Shown here: in pieces, positions 22,588 through 33,604 of the stretch
How the letters are laid out: every line of letters begins with the position of its first letter
How positions within the stretch are numbered: the stretch's first letter is position 1
Source of the DNA: Isoetes taiwanensis
Lineage: Eukaryota; Streptophyta; Lycopodiopsida; Isoetales; Isoetaceae
Length of the DNA stretch: 64,000 nucleotides
Direction of reading: 5' to 3'
Assembly: GCA_021234155.1 (NCBI GenBank)
Contig: JAJEKV010000046.1
Location: 8,563,012 to 8,627,011, forward strand
Made by a program: the position numbers and the translations under genes
The notes under the pieces: model-generated
What the model saw: only the letters and a program-made list of their open reading frames with translations
The model's database searches: none
Told to the model about the DNA's origin: nothing

Positions 22588-24870
22588 TCACGAATTTTCT
22601 TGACCAATTTCAAATATAGAAATGGCAGCAGATTTTCCCATTCCTTTGTCTCTGCATGCATCAAGAAGAACCATCCACAAAATTGAAGACGATGGAAGTG
22701 GAAAACTTGATATCAGCTCTTCTGCCACATCCACCTGGGCTACCCTTGCTAAGAGGTCAAGTAAGCAGCCATAGTGCTCTGCAACCAATGAAACCCCATA
22801 AACTGGTGCACTCATAAAATAGTGGCAGCCCTCATCCACCAGACCGGCGTGGCTGCATGAGGCAAGAAGACCGGCAAAGGTTGTTTTATCTGGTAGAAAA
22901 CCTTCCACATGCATTTGAGAAAATAGTTTAATAGTTTGTATACCATGTCCATACATAGAGTGGGCAAAAATAAGGGCTGTCCAGATTCCTACATCATGAT
23001 GATTTGCTCTATCAAAGATGCAAATTGCGTCATCCAGGTTTCCACATCTACCAAGCATAGTAATCAGGCAAGACGATACCTTCACGTTGCATTGAAACCC
23101 ACTTTTAATAATCTCCGCATATAGTCTTTGCTGCTCTGGTGTCTTTCCTTCGATGCATGTAGAAAGAATACTCAAAAAGGTTGACATCTCTGGGATGAAA
23201 CCTTGTTCATGCAAGTTATTATAAACTGAAATTGCATCGTTGTCCTGACCAACCTCAGCATATGCTGTAATCATGGAATTCCAAGTAACTACGGATCGAT
23301 CTTCCAACCTATCAAATATCAGCCGTGCATCATATGGACTACAACATTTTGCATACATATTAATGACAGCATTTGCCAATGGAACTGCTAAACTATCAAC
23401 CATCTTGAGTATACATGCATGTATCCATTTCCCTTTTGGTAATGATGATGGATACTCGCAGGAATTTAAAGTTACAATAAATGTAACAATATCTGGCTTA
23501 GTACTTTCCTGCTGCATTCTACCGAATAATAGAAAAGCCTCCCTATCGTAACTGCCTGATCCAATGACTGCACTCCAAGAAATAGGAGAAGGTAAATTCA
23601 TTCTTTCAAACACCCATAAAGACCATGCTGGACTCATGCACTTCCCATACATAACTACTAGAGAGTTGGCTACCATTATATCTCCCTCAAATCCCAATTC
23701 AATGATATGAGAATGAATTAACTTACCTTCTGGAAGCATGGCAAGGCTTCCACATGCACCAAGCACACTCAGAAACAAGACCTTGTCTGGCTTTATTCTG
23801 GCCTGCAGCATTTGCTGGAAAAGATATACAGCCTCTGGACACTTGTCATCTTGGACATATGCCGCAATCAGGGCCGTCCATAAAAAGACATTTCTTATGG
23901 ACATGAAGGCAAATACTCTATCTGCCTCATCTAAGTACCTAGATTTCCCATACAAGTTCAAAAGAGCTGTTCCCACAATAATTTCATACTCAAACCCATT
24001 AACAATTATGCATGCATGAACTTTTTTACCTATAGGAAGATTAACTGGATCTGCACATGCATCAAGAATACTTACAAGTGCGATTATGTCTGGTACCAAT
24101 CCTTCATCTTCCATTTCTCTCAACAACAAAATGGCCTCATTGCCGTAGCCATGTTGTGCATTTGCTGCAATCATAGCACTCCAGCAAACAATATCTCTTT
24201 GGGATAGACCATTAAAAATGCCTTGCACATCCTTCAAGCTTCCGTAATATGCATACATGTTGATAATTGCAGTACCAACAACAGTATCTGATTTAAATCC
24301 TATCTGAATAATATAAGCATGGACAATTTTTACCTCAGCAAATGCATTGAACTTTAGATCACAACTTTTAAGCAATGCACTGATTGTAAACTGATTAGGT
24401 TTTACACCTTCTACCTGCATTTGAACCAAGAGGTCTCTCGCTTCCTTCCCTAAGCCAAGCCCGGCATAGGCTGAAATTAGAATGGTCCAAGAAAACAAGT
24501 TTCTTACTCTCATTGTTTCAAAAAGCGACCTGGCATGGTCTAGACTTGCACATTTGCCATACATGTCCATAACCAAGTTTGTCAAGAACTTGTCGTTATG
24601 AAATCCATTTCTGAGAATGTGGCAATGATACCATTTCCCTTTCCCGACTGACCTTATTTTGCCACATTCTTTTATGAAGTCTAGATAGTCATGGCTAGAA
24701 TTCATGCCTAGTTGATCAATCCTACGCTGAAGAAGAGTTACCTCGTGTTCAAGTGTACATGTCTGGTCCATCGAATTACAGTTACGTACTTGTTGTTGGA
24801 TACGGAACAGCTGTTGAGGCAGAGACTGAGAAAGTGGGCATGTTAAAGAGGTAAAAAGAGAATAGGTCAT
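22588..24870 (-). CDS. PLS-class pentatricopeptide repeat protein, intronless
   Basis: A single 760-codon exon from a true ATG. PPR proteins of this class bind organellar RNA, one repeat per base, in mitochondria or plastids, mostly for C-to-U editing or processing. After an N-terminal stretch of about 60 residues that could be a targeting peptide (Ser/Gln/Arg, few acids), tandem repeats run to the end in P-L-S triplets of about 100 residues. Signatures recur throughout: MDMYGKCASLDHARSLFETM (about 101-120), NLFSWTILISAYAGLG, GVKPNQFTISALLKSC (about 155-170), HAYIIQIGF. The C-terminus (HYGCLLDLLARV, then WMVLLDACRDKG) reaches the start of the E motif and stops about 20 residues later, so no complete E/E+ or DYW domain is present. 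If it acts in editing, it would need a deaminase partner. It is transcribed divergently from the reductase gene starting at 25288. The open frame is long and clean, so I consider it functional. Confidence 0.93.
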   Translation of the reverse strand: MTYSLFTSLTCPLSQSLPQQLFRIQQQVRNCNSMDQTCTLEHEVTLLQRRIDQLGMNSSHDYLDFIKECGKIRSVGKGKWYHCHILRNGFHNDKFLTNLVMDMYGKCASLDHARSLFETMRVRNLFSWTILISAYAGLGLGKEARDLLVQMQVEGVKPNQFTISALLKSCDLKFNAFAEVKIVHAYIIQIGFKSDTVVGTAIINMYAYYGSLKDVQGIFNGLSQRDIVCWSAMIAANAQHGYGNEAILLLREMEDEGLVPDIIALVSILDACADPVNLPIGKKVHACIIVNGFEYEIIVGTALLNLYGKSRYLDEADRVFAFMSIRNVFLWTALIAAYVQDDKCPEAVYLFQQMLQARIKPDKVLFLSVLGACGSLAMLPEGKLIHSHIIELGFEGDIMVANSLVVMYGKCMSPAWSLWVFERMNLPSPISWSAVIGSGSYDREAFLLFGRMQQESTKPDIVTFIVTLNSCEYPSSLPKGKWIHACILKMVDSLAVPLANAVINMYAKCCSPYDARLIFDRLEDRSVVTWNSMITAYAEVGQDNDAISVYNNLHEQGFIPEMSTFLSILSTCIEGKTPEQQRLYAEIIKSGFQCNVKVSSCLITMLGRCGNLDDAICIFDRANHHDVGIWTALIFAHSMYGHGIQTIKLFSQMHVEGFLPDKTTFAGLLASCSHAGLVDEGCHYFMSAPVYGVSLVAEHYGCLLDLLARVAQVDVAEELISSFPLPSSSILWMVLLDACRDKGMGKSAAISIFEIGQENS

Positions 24871-25287
24871 ATTAGGAAAATTGTTTGTATTAAAACAAAT
24901 GTAGAGGAGCTAAGTGTTCTCAACACAGATTTACAAGGCCTTCTCAAAGGCTTTCTTCTTTCATCATTTTTTTCCCCTTGTTTCATGATTGGGACAAAAG
25001 AACATGGGACTTGAAGAGCCACCTGCCTTGGCTACACTCGCCAAAACATAACAAGGCCTATTATTCTCCACAAGCTTGCCATGCCTCATGTAAAGGGCGT
25101 GTAAGCAAATAGGTGTATAAAGAAAGCGTAGGGGGTCACACCTATTTTCACGCTTTCTAGAACTTCAACAAACTGTCAAGGCATTCTAAATATGTATGGT
25201 TATTGAAATAGAATAAATTGTTGACATGCGGAAGTGATCTATTTTGGCACAAGCTAATGGGAGATGAAAGAATGATGGATTTGTTTT
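24871..25287. promoter_or_regulatory. shared divergent intergenic region of PPR and reductase genes
   Basis: The 417 bp between the two start codons must hold both leaders and both promoters, unless the reductase has an upstream 5'-UTR exon. TATGTGCAG at 25287-25295 looks like a splice acceptor, which would allow that. No convincing TATA pair was picked out by eye. Confidence 0.45.
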
Positions 25288-26955
25288 ATGTGCAGGCTGT
25301 TAGAAATGGAGCCTTTATGCAGCATACGAGTGAATGGGCCTGGCATGTACGGGCGTTGGTGGGTTTGGAAGAGATTGCCCTTAGGCTGGAGCCATAACCG
25401 TGGATTTGGTTGTGGCCTTAAGCTGCGGCCAAGAGCTTGCAATCAATATTCCCAAAATCTAAATACCAATAGCACTGCCATTTCATGGCCAAAATCTGAT
25501 AATCAAACAGTTCGCGGTCTTGGAATCAAGCAGTTTTTAAAAGATAAAAAAATTCTGGTGACTGGGGCAACAGGGTTTCTGGCTAAAGGTATGTTTTTAT
25601 TGGTGTTTTACTTACTGGAATCCAAACTTAGCTGGTGTGGGCAGTGCTAGTGGAGAAAATCTTGAGAGCGCAACCGGAGGTTGGCCAAATTTATCTTCTA
25701 ATAAATGCAGAATCTACAACGATGGCCCGACACAGAGTCGCCAACGAAGTATGCTGCTAAAACATGTTAATAACGCGCGACAGAGGATGCTAAAGCTTTG
25801 CTTTGAATGTAGATACTTACTTCAAGACTGTTTGGAGTTCTCCAAGATAAGCACGGCCTTCATTTCCAGGAGTTCATGGAGAGGAAAATCACAGCGGTGG
25901 CTGGAGACATATCCAAGAGCGACTTGGGCTTGGAAAAGGAGATGGCCTCCGTGCTTCACAACAACTTGGACCTTATTGTCAATTCTGCAGCAACTACTAG
26001 TTTTGTTGAGAGGTACACACATCCAAAAAAATTTCTATATAAACGAATTCCCGATTATAACTTCCATATTGTTTTTAGGTACGACGTTGCAATTAATGTC
26101 AATACTAGAGGACCTCTTCATGTATTGGAATTTGCAAAACAGTGCCCTCGTCTCAAACTATATTTACATATCTCTACTGGTAAAGCCTGATGTTTATTAT
26201 TCATGTCCAGATATGCAAATGCACAATAGCAACTTTGGTTGTATGCTTCTCATTCAACTTGCCCTGTCGTTTCAGCTTATGTTAATGGGACACGAAAAGG
26301 AAAAGCAGTTGAAAAACCATTTGAAATGGGCCAAAGCATTGCAGAAGAAATACATGGAAAGCATAAAATACCACCTTTGGATGTTCTTCAAGAAATATCT
26401 TTAATCGAAAATTATAATGGTATGCAATATGAGGATGGTTATATGAAAGAACTTGGACTAAAAAGGTGACTGACTCCACGTTAATGTTCTATTATAAGAA
26501 ATCATTATTGGCTTCCAAAGAAGATTAACATTCTATATGATGTTGGTGTTTCCAAGGGCAAAAATCTACGGGTGGCAAGATACGTACGTATTCACAAAGG
26601 CAATGGGTGAAATGCTAATATGTGAAAGAAGAGGAGATGTCCCTCTTGTCATAGTCCGGCCAAGTGTTGTGGAGGGAACAATAAAGGAGCCATTTCCTGG
26701 TTGGATGGAAGGGGTCAGGTAGGAGCATATATTTTTTTGTTTCACACTTGATTTCCTTCCCATGTTGTAGCATTTGCTGTTAAGAAAGAAACAATGGGAA
26801 TAGATAGAATTTTAGCCCTATTAACGTCCTCATAAACTAAATGATGACACATGTAGCCTAAATAATGGTAACTTTAATTCTCTAACAATGAACTGATATC
26901 TAAATGCAACCAATTATAAGGGCATCTTCATATTAGTGTGGCACAAAAGCAACCC

Positions 26956-26988
<33 letters not shown>

Positions 26989-28309
26989 TGGAATATATTC
27001 TCATTTTTGTATTGGACCATCATGGATAGTCAATGTTGTACATCTTAGTTTCAAATGCGCCATGCTAGTGAAGGTTATGTTTTATAAACCTCTTTATGGT
27101 GTCTAATATAGACTTGAAGCATAACATGGAAACGTTGTGCTAGTTGGGCAAAATGTTTGAATGGTATGAAATTATTTTTCAGTCAAAATAGATTATCTTT
27201 ATCTTTACTAGGGCTGTAAGTTTCTGCAAGGATAAGTTACACACTTACATTGGCTATGATTGTGGCTTAGAATGATGGACCCCATTGTTCTCTCCTATGG
27301 AAAGGGACAACTAACAAGTTTTTACGTAGATCCAAAAGGTGTTTTAGATCTGGTATGTCTCTAAACCCACATTGTGCTCAAGATATTTAGAGTTATCTTA
27401 ATTAGCTTTAATACTGCAGGTCCCAGCAGATATGGTTGCTAATTCTATAATTGCTACCTTGGCTAGACATTTCGAAATGGGTCCAGGGTTAAAAATCTAT
27501 CATGTTGGTTCCTCTATTGTAAACCCACTAAAATTTGCTGACCTGGCAAAGTTGTCTTATGAGCACTTCATATCACAACCATTTATGGACCAAGGTGGGC
27601 ATCCAATCATAGTTCCTAAGTTGAAACTGATTACAAATAACTATAGCCTTTTACTATATAATTACTTCCACTTCTACCTCCCTCTTAAGGTACACGCCTA
27701 TTTCCTATTGAGTTTTAATAGCATGTCCTTAAATTTCAATAATCCTTAGAAACACACTTGTATAGATGGGAAATCTTCTTCCATGGATGAAGACCGAAGA
27801 GAATAAGAGACGATTGAAGTATATATCATATGTTGCTCAAAGGGTGAAACAACTAATTGAAACATACTCCCCGTACACCTTCTATGAAGGAAGGTTAGTT
27901 GTGTTTTTCATTCCAGTTACGTTCTTACGTTCTTATGGCAAATTTCACCCATGCAAATGTTGCATTTGGAGTTGCATGATGTGTCTTTTTTACGCTTCCT
28001 TTATTTATGGTTCTAAAAACTATATCTATCTATATCTATCTTATGGATTAGAAGCTCATAGCTTTCCCAAAAGACGACACATAATGCATATTGTTTTTTT
28101 CCACTAATTATTTATCACGTGTATGTCGGCATTACAGATTTGACATTTCAAATACGCAATCACTATACAAGGAAATGTCCACTGAGGAAGCTAAAGACTT
28201 TGGGTTTGATCTATGGTCTATCGACTGGAATAACTACATAAAGTATACACATTTGCCAGGGCTTCGAAAATATACACTGAATGATTCAAATTTTGTAATG
28301 CGTTTATAA
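25288..28309 (+). CDS. fatty acyl-CoA/ACP reductase, MALE STERILITY 2 type (10 exons)
   Basis: Reduces fatty acyl thioesters to primary alcohols with NADPH; the MS2 type acts in plastids and supplies sporopollenin precursors for spore and pollen walls. Exons by GT-AG and homology: 25288-25588, 25645-25748, 25813-26012, 26079-26179, 26276-26465, 26557-26718, 27271-27352, 27420-27689, 27766-27893, 28138-28309. They total 1710 bp, and all phases join to 569 aa. Seen: a roughly 75-90-residue basic N-terminal extension that fits a plastid transit peptide; the Rossmann motif [10 protein letters not shown] at the end of exon 1; NSAATTSF in exon 3; the active-site YxxxK in [11 protein letters not shown] (exon 6); [15 protein letters not shown] (exon 8); and the FAR C-terminal domain in exons 9-10 ([18 protein letters not shown]). 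The start could instead be ATG 25306, because TGCAG just before it resembles an acceptor. The second intron is short (64 bp), so that junction is the least certain. Confidence 0.9.
26958..26986. repeat. A29 homopolymer in intron 6 of the reductase gene
   Basis: Uninterrupted run of 29 A. It could be an old retroposon tail or simple slippage; no flanking duplication was recognised. Confidence 0.7.
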
Positions 28310-30114
28310 AATTCAATACCAAGTTTAAAAGTAGACGCAAAATGTAAGATATAGCTAAGATGTATACATATATGTGATCTTCAATCCTTAAGACATTTGT
28401 ATATTGCAAGTGACAAATTACATTGTTCTGGAGCTTATTTTCGTATGCGTGCATCTGCATTCTTGTGTATGTGCATCCTTGCATACGCTTATATTTTGCC
28501 ATTTCTTGATTTGGGATGACGGAGCCCTAAAGAAGGGTCTTGAAGGACAATCAAACTTATTTTCTCTCAAATGTGGCTATGGAATAAGTATCACAAAACA
28601 TGCCTTAATTTTTTCTTTTTACCTAAGATCATAATAGTATTATATAGGCTTTGCAAAAGCACTTGGAGGCCCTCTCCACATTTTCCCAAAAGTTGCAAAA
28701 ATGCCTACTTGTATGTCACCTTCAACTTAAACATTCAATGTAACAGTTGCTATGTATTGAGCCAAAGAAAGTCAAATACTTATGACTATACACCATAAAA
28801 TGACATGAAGGACAATTTTGGCAGAGGGACTATGGGTCAGGGGTCTTTATCTCCGATGACCTAACCGTACTATCAACATAGAAGCTTGGCTTCTATAAGA
28901 CAGAAAACGGTGAAATTCTACTACAGCTCTAAAGGCAAGCAAGGACGTTTTGTTCTATAGTTGCGATTTAGGCTAGAGAATAAAGATTAAGATTAGATGT
29001 CTCTTTTTCTAAGTCCACCTTCCTTCGTATTATATAAGACATTTTTGAAAAAAGGTCTGGCTTCCAAAAAATAATCATTCCAATCTCTCGGGGATGCACT
29101 TATAAATGGGGTAGAGAGTCTGCGTTCGAAAGGGTGGCAAAAAGCAACCCCAGTATACTGATCTTCAAAAGCTAATTTAATCCAAAGTATATTTTTTACC
29201 TCGAGAAATGGCGAAAACCCCATCAGTGGTAAGTATACACACGAAAATGGTCCCCCCTCCCCTGCATGCAGATGGTCCATAAGAGAAAGGAAATTGAATC
29301 CCCCAATACTGAATTGCATGTATTCATTACTTAGGTTATTTCACAAAAGAATTCAAAGTTATATCTTGTTTTGCTTTACGGATCCATTTCAAAGCATCAG
29401 ACCATAGTCCACATGTCACTAAAGGGGTTTTTTTTCTTAGTAACTCTACACATCTAGGAGGGTGGGAGGCGGGGAGGGAGGGGGGAGGAGGTGTAGTCAT
29501 CAGATTATTGGAGAACTTATGGTCAATGAAACTGAATCACAAAGATAAAGCATTAGAACTTGAAGTCGGCTTTTGGAGATGGTGGAGTTGAATTTGGGGA
29601 TCATTGAGTGATTTTGGCATTGGTGTAATGACTTTTAGGCATGTAGGGTTACAAGAGTGCTCAAATATGTCTTTCAACAAAAAATGATTATGTATTTAAG
29701 AAGACAATTGTATCTTTGAATACAAATGGAAATAATAAGTGCTAAAACTCATGTTTGTATTAAGTGAACCAAGAGCATAGAGTGAGTCAACATGGGCAAA
29801 TATTGCTTTTGATACTTAAGAGGCTAGAGTATGCCTAAAGAGTTTTAAACACCACCATGTTTGTGATGAATGTATTTCACTTTTTCCCCCTAGGAAATTT
29901 GTTTGTTGTCCCTTGCACTCTAACATCATGAAAGAAGGGTGGATAACGAGAATAGAAAAAACATAACTTTGATATTTTCATTAGACCTTCTACATGGATA
30001 TATTTAATTACTTGGTACAAGTTCTCAATGTTTACATTTCCAACATAATACAAATGGTTCATTTTGTTTTAGAAACTTCTATTTAGAGTTATTTGTTTCA
30101 TTTGAATGAGCACT
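28310..30114. other. intergenic DNA downstream of the reductase gene
   Basis: No gene or named element is seen. A purine-rich GGGAGG patch lies at about 29460-29490. Short open stretches on either strand are unconvincing. Confidence 0.55.
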
Positions 30115-30122
30115 TTAATAAA

Positions 30123-30160
30123 TACAAGAAATTTATCGTGGCGGCCAAAACCGCCACGAA
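30123..30160. mobile_element. CACTA-like terminal hairpin (copy 2)
   Basis: TACAAGAAATTTATCG followed by the perfect hairpin CGTGGCGG-ccaaaa-CCGCCACG (30137-30158) and then GAACATTTTT. It is the best preserved of three copies (14427, 63294). The expected outermost CAC of a CACTA end is not present. The element would extend to the right. Confidence 0.45.
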
Positions 30161-31309
30161 CATTTTTCTTTATCAACTTGGTGTTAGTTCTAAACCTGGA
30201 GGGCATTTAAAGGTGAAATTTTTCAACTCAACCTGTAACATGTAACAACATATAACAGAAAGGGTATAGTTGAAGAGGCCCAAATTTTAGTTCCATGACC
30301 AAAAAAAAAAAAGGGAAAAAAACCCATTATTTGCACTACACCCTCAAACTGCATTGCTTGAAGGTGCTTTGTCAGTATCATTCTGGATGCTTGGTTGTCG
30401 CAAACATACCTCGGGATTTACCCTAGATAAATTATCTGCTGTTAAACTTTGTTGTTGGTTCGAGATATAATAGCTCCCACTCGATATGCTAGATCCTGAA
30501 ATTTTGATTGCCATAGTAAAGAGTTTGGGGACCTTTATAACTCATTCCATAGCAAAGGGGCCAAAAATTTGTGTGCGCAATACAATATCGGAGGGTATCC
30601 TGCAGTTTATGATTGTTCAAGTTAAGGCTCATAAACAGATGGGCGATTGTTAAAGGTATGGAAGACTGCTTTGTATTCAGGAGACAAGCACAAGCTAGTA
30701 TCAAAGTAGCGGATGTGAAGGCAATGGAGCCAAATCAGGAAGGAAATGATGTGGATCATCTTAACTCAGGTGAAATGGAATGTGAAGATATCTCATCTCC
30801 TAAAGTTAATCTAGAATCAGGCAAAAAGCAAGACCGATTGGAGGAGAAAGAAAACAAAATGGAACAAGTGAGTCAGGAGGGGTGCGCTATAGTGCACAAA
30901 AATGGTAGCAGATTCAAAAATCAAATGTGAAAGAGATTGCCTATCCAGGAGGTACCACAAAAATTCTCACAAATTATAGTCGTTCCAATGTTCATGCAAC
31001 AGTAGGGAATCCCAATAAGAAAGCACCTATCAAACATATGACAATAATGGGGATTCCCATTACATAATAATAAATGGGTGGATTTGCCAATAGTTGAAAA
31101 TATAGATTATGTTGTGGATGTAGTGTTAAGCAAAAAGAGAATTGTATTAAGAGCTGGGAGAATAGTGTAATGAAACTACATTATCCAAATGACTTAATGT
31201 GTTCTCTAATGGAATATAAAATCTTGAGCTAGAACATCTGTTTTCAGTATTACTTGTTTTCACCCTCTCTGTTCTTGGTTTTGTGGATGTAAATCTAAAA
31301 AAACATGCA
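30161..31309. other. unassigned, with an open stretch at 30613-30930
   Basis: The plus strand is open for about 105 codons at 30613-30930, including a polar Glu/Lys-rich part (SGKKQDRLEEKENKMEQVSQ). It starts at a non-ATG codon, with an ATG at 30658, and may be a transposon ORF fragment. No family is recognised. Confidence 0.35.
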
Positions 31310-31690
31310 TTTGTTTTACATTTGTTTTTTCACATTTGTTCTAGTGTTGGTCACGTGCAGGTACATGTTGGCAAGCGACAGCAGCTTCGACTTCTCCATT
31401 CGTGGGTTTTTTGGGAGCGATTTTTCAGCCTTACGTTTGTCCAAACCCCTTGCCGAAGGCCTATCACTAGGGTTTTTCCTCGAAACCCGAAAGGGCAGGG
31501 TTTTTTAATCTCGGTGATAAGTTTTCGGTAGGTACACAAACCAAACGTCTATTAGCATTGTATTTTTTGGGATCCAAGTTGTATAATTGGACATTCCCTT
31601 TATTTTTTCATGGGTAGTTTGCATGTGTGCGGCTACCCACTATCCACCATTGTAGAAAATATGCTGAGATGAATGAGAAGCCTATCTATA
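31310..31690 (+). repeat. dispersed hairpin repeat, copy D
   Basis: About 380 bp matching the reverse complement of 58701-59068. It contains a long imperfect hairpin at 31450-31530, arms CCGAAGGCCTATCAC / GTGATAAGTTTTCGG (with G-T pairs), enclosing GGGTTTTTCCTCGAAACCC and AGGGTTTTTTAATC. The enclosed core is shared with the LINE 3' ends at 35.8 and 45.1 kb. The sequence after the hairpin (GGGATCCAAGTTG) also loosely recalls the LINE tail (GGGTCCCATTGG), so this may be a LINE 3' end of another subfamily or a SINE derived from one. Confidence 0.75.
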
Positions 31691-32086
31691 TGGGAAATAC
31701 TGCCATCTCCGAAAGCGAAGATCTAAGAAAAAGATATGTACTCAGAGAGCAGTGAAGTGATTAAACAAAGGGGAAAAGTGGATATGCAAACTTTAAGTAG
31801 AGATCAGCTGGAAAACGAGACAATGCTGGCCAGATCTGAATGATTCACAAAAGATCGAATGCCCAATTCTAAGATGCAATGATACCACAGGATGTAGAAA
31901 TTTGCCAAAGTTTCAGATCCGCCAGTTGCCCGCCTGGCCATTGCATGGTGCATGCCTAATATGATGCCTGTGGCAAGGGGTCGCCTCCCTGAGCCAATCG
32001 GATGGGCTCGAAAAACTAGCCCCGATGACCTGTGCTGGATTCAACCATCTGAATGCTGCATGGCAGATCTGCAGCCCTGGAGCTCC
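31691..32086. other. flank of the hAT-like element
   Basis: No gene is seen. Higher GC at 31910-32090 gives a chance open stretch on the minus strand. Confidence 0.5.
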
Positions 32087-32094
32087 TGCCTGCA

Positions 32095-33596
32095 CAGTGA
32101 CATAATACGCATACGGAAATGAATACGAGGCCCCAAAAATGAATACGGAATACGAATATGGAAAATACGCATATGGAGAATACAGGAATATTCCCTTTGA
32201 ATATTCTACAAGAAACATGTTTGTACTCATTTTGATCAGCTTAATCTCTATTTTTTAATTATAAGAACTGTTTAATCTTCTATTGCAATAGTAAGTAGTT
32301 ATTGATGTGAGGGTAGTTTCCCACTCGCAATTAGGTTAGGTTAACTTAACCAGTTGGTTATCTCTTAACTTAATGGAAAGTAGATTGTGATTTCCCATTA
32401 AAGTCATTAAGTTAAGACTAACTTAAAGGATTGTGAAGATATGCATTCGCACTATACCAATTATGGACCACTTAGGTTAAGCTCATGAAATCAACTTAAC
32501 CTAACCTTTATAATAAGCTTGTGCTTCACACTAGTAGTTAAGAAGTTTTGTTAGGTTAGAGATAAATGTGTTCATTTCTCACTTCAGTTAAGAGATACGG
32601 TTAAGTTAAATGGAGGATATGACTTTTTTTGTCAAGTTACTATTTTTGTGAATTGTTTGACTACCTAGTAAGATATAGTAAAGTGGTTGACTCTCTAGTC
32701 AATGAGTTGACTTTTGGTTAACTTAGACACTTTCTCGCCAATCAATTGATTTGTAGTCAACTCTCTCCATTTTAATACTTTCTAGTCAAGTACTACGTGA
32801 CCAGACAATCAATCATAAAATTCTTGAAATCCACCTCCTATTTTTAATGTTTTTTATTCAATCTATCAAACTAATAAGACACTTGGTCAACTAATTGGCA
32901 TCCTTGTCAAAATTACGATTTAAAAGTCTAACCTAACTGGAACCACTTCTCACTCGTAGTTAAGTTAGCTTAATGCTTAACCAAAAAGTTAGAAGTTAAG
33001 TGGACCTTGCTTAGGTCACTTAACTTTTGCACTAGTTGGTTAAATATTTTTAAATTTGGTTAAAAAAAATAACTTAACTTTTTCTAGTGAGAAGGATGCT
33101 CCGTTAAGTTAATGAACAGTTAAATATTAATTGGAATTAACTTAATTGATATTAACTTAAGGGTCAGTGGGAAAGCAAGTTCCAGTTATTTGCCCTATTT
33201 AACTTAACTTAATGGCAAGTGGGAAATGACCCTAATAGTATTAAAATTCCAATAGTAAAAAAATTCCGTGCAGCTTCAATACTGATGCAGCTTCATTTGC
33301 GTTGAAGGGCAACTCATTTGCAGCAGCTTCGTCTCCTCGAATCTGCAGCAGCTTCCACGACTCGCCGACTCGCCGCAGCTTCCACGACGTTGCCCAAAAG
33401 GTACTAATGGATGTCCATTTCGACTTTTTTTTTGGCTTGTAACAGAATATGGGCGTATTCTGTGTGAATATGCCAGGAATACGGGCGTATTTGGTTTCAA
33501 AGATTGAATACGACATATGGTGATTTTGAATACGGGATTTTTTAAAAATCCGTATTCCCCGTATTCTAACATGAATACAGCCGTATTCTGTCACTG
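32095..33596. mobile_element. non-autonomous hAT-like DNA transposon with nested MITE
   Basis: The ends CAGTGACATAATACG (32095) and, inverted, CAGTGACAGAATACG (ending 33596) form terminal inverted repeats starting with CAGTG, as in hAT elements. The flanks are TGCCTGCA (32087-32094) and TGCCTGTC (33597-33604), an 8-bp target duplication with two mismatches. Subterminal zones are rich in GAATACGG/CCGTATTC words (32100-32190 and 33430-33590). No transposase is encoded. The bulk of the interior is a separate inserted element at 32311-33232. Confidence 0.7.
32311..33232. mobile_element. Tourist-like (PIF/Harbinger) MITE nested in the hAT-like element
   Basis: Terminal inverted repeats GGGTAGTTTCCCACT and GGGTCATTTCCCACT, followed inward by ATTA.GTTA.GTTAACTTAA-type sequence. 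It is flanked by TGA on the left and TAA on the right, compatible with the 3-bp TNA target duplication of this superfamily. The interior is full of GTTAA/TTAAC words and has no ORF. The end sequence resembles that of the element at 57954-58471. Confidence 0.6.
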
Positions 33597-33604
33597 TGCC
33601 TGTC

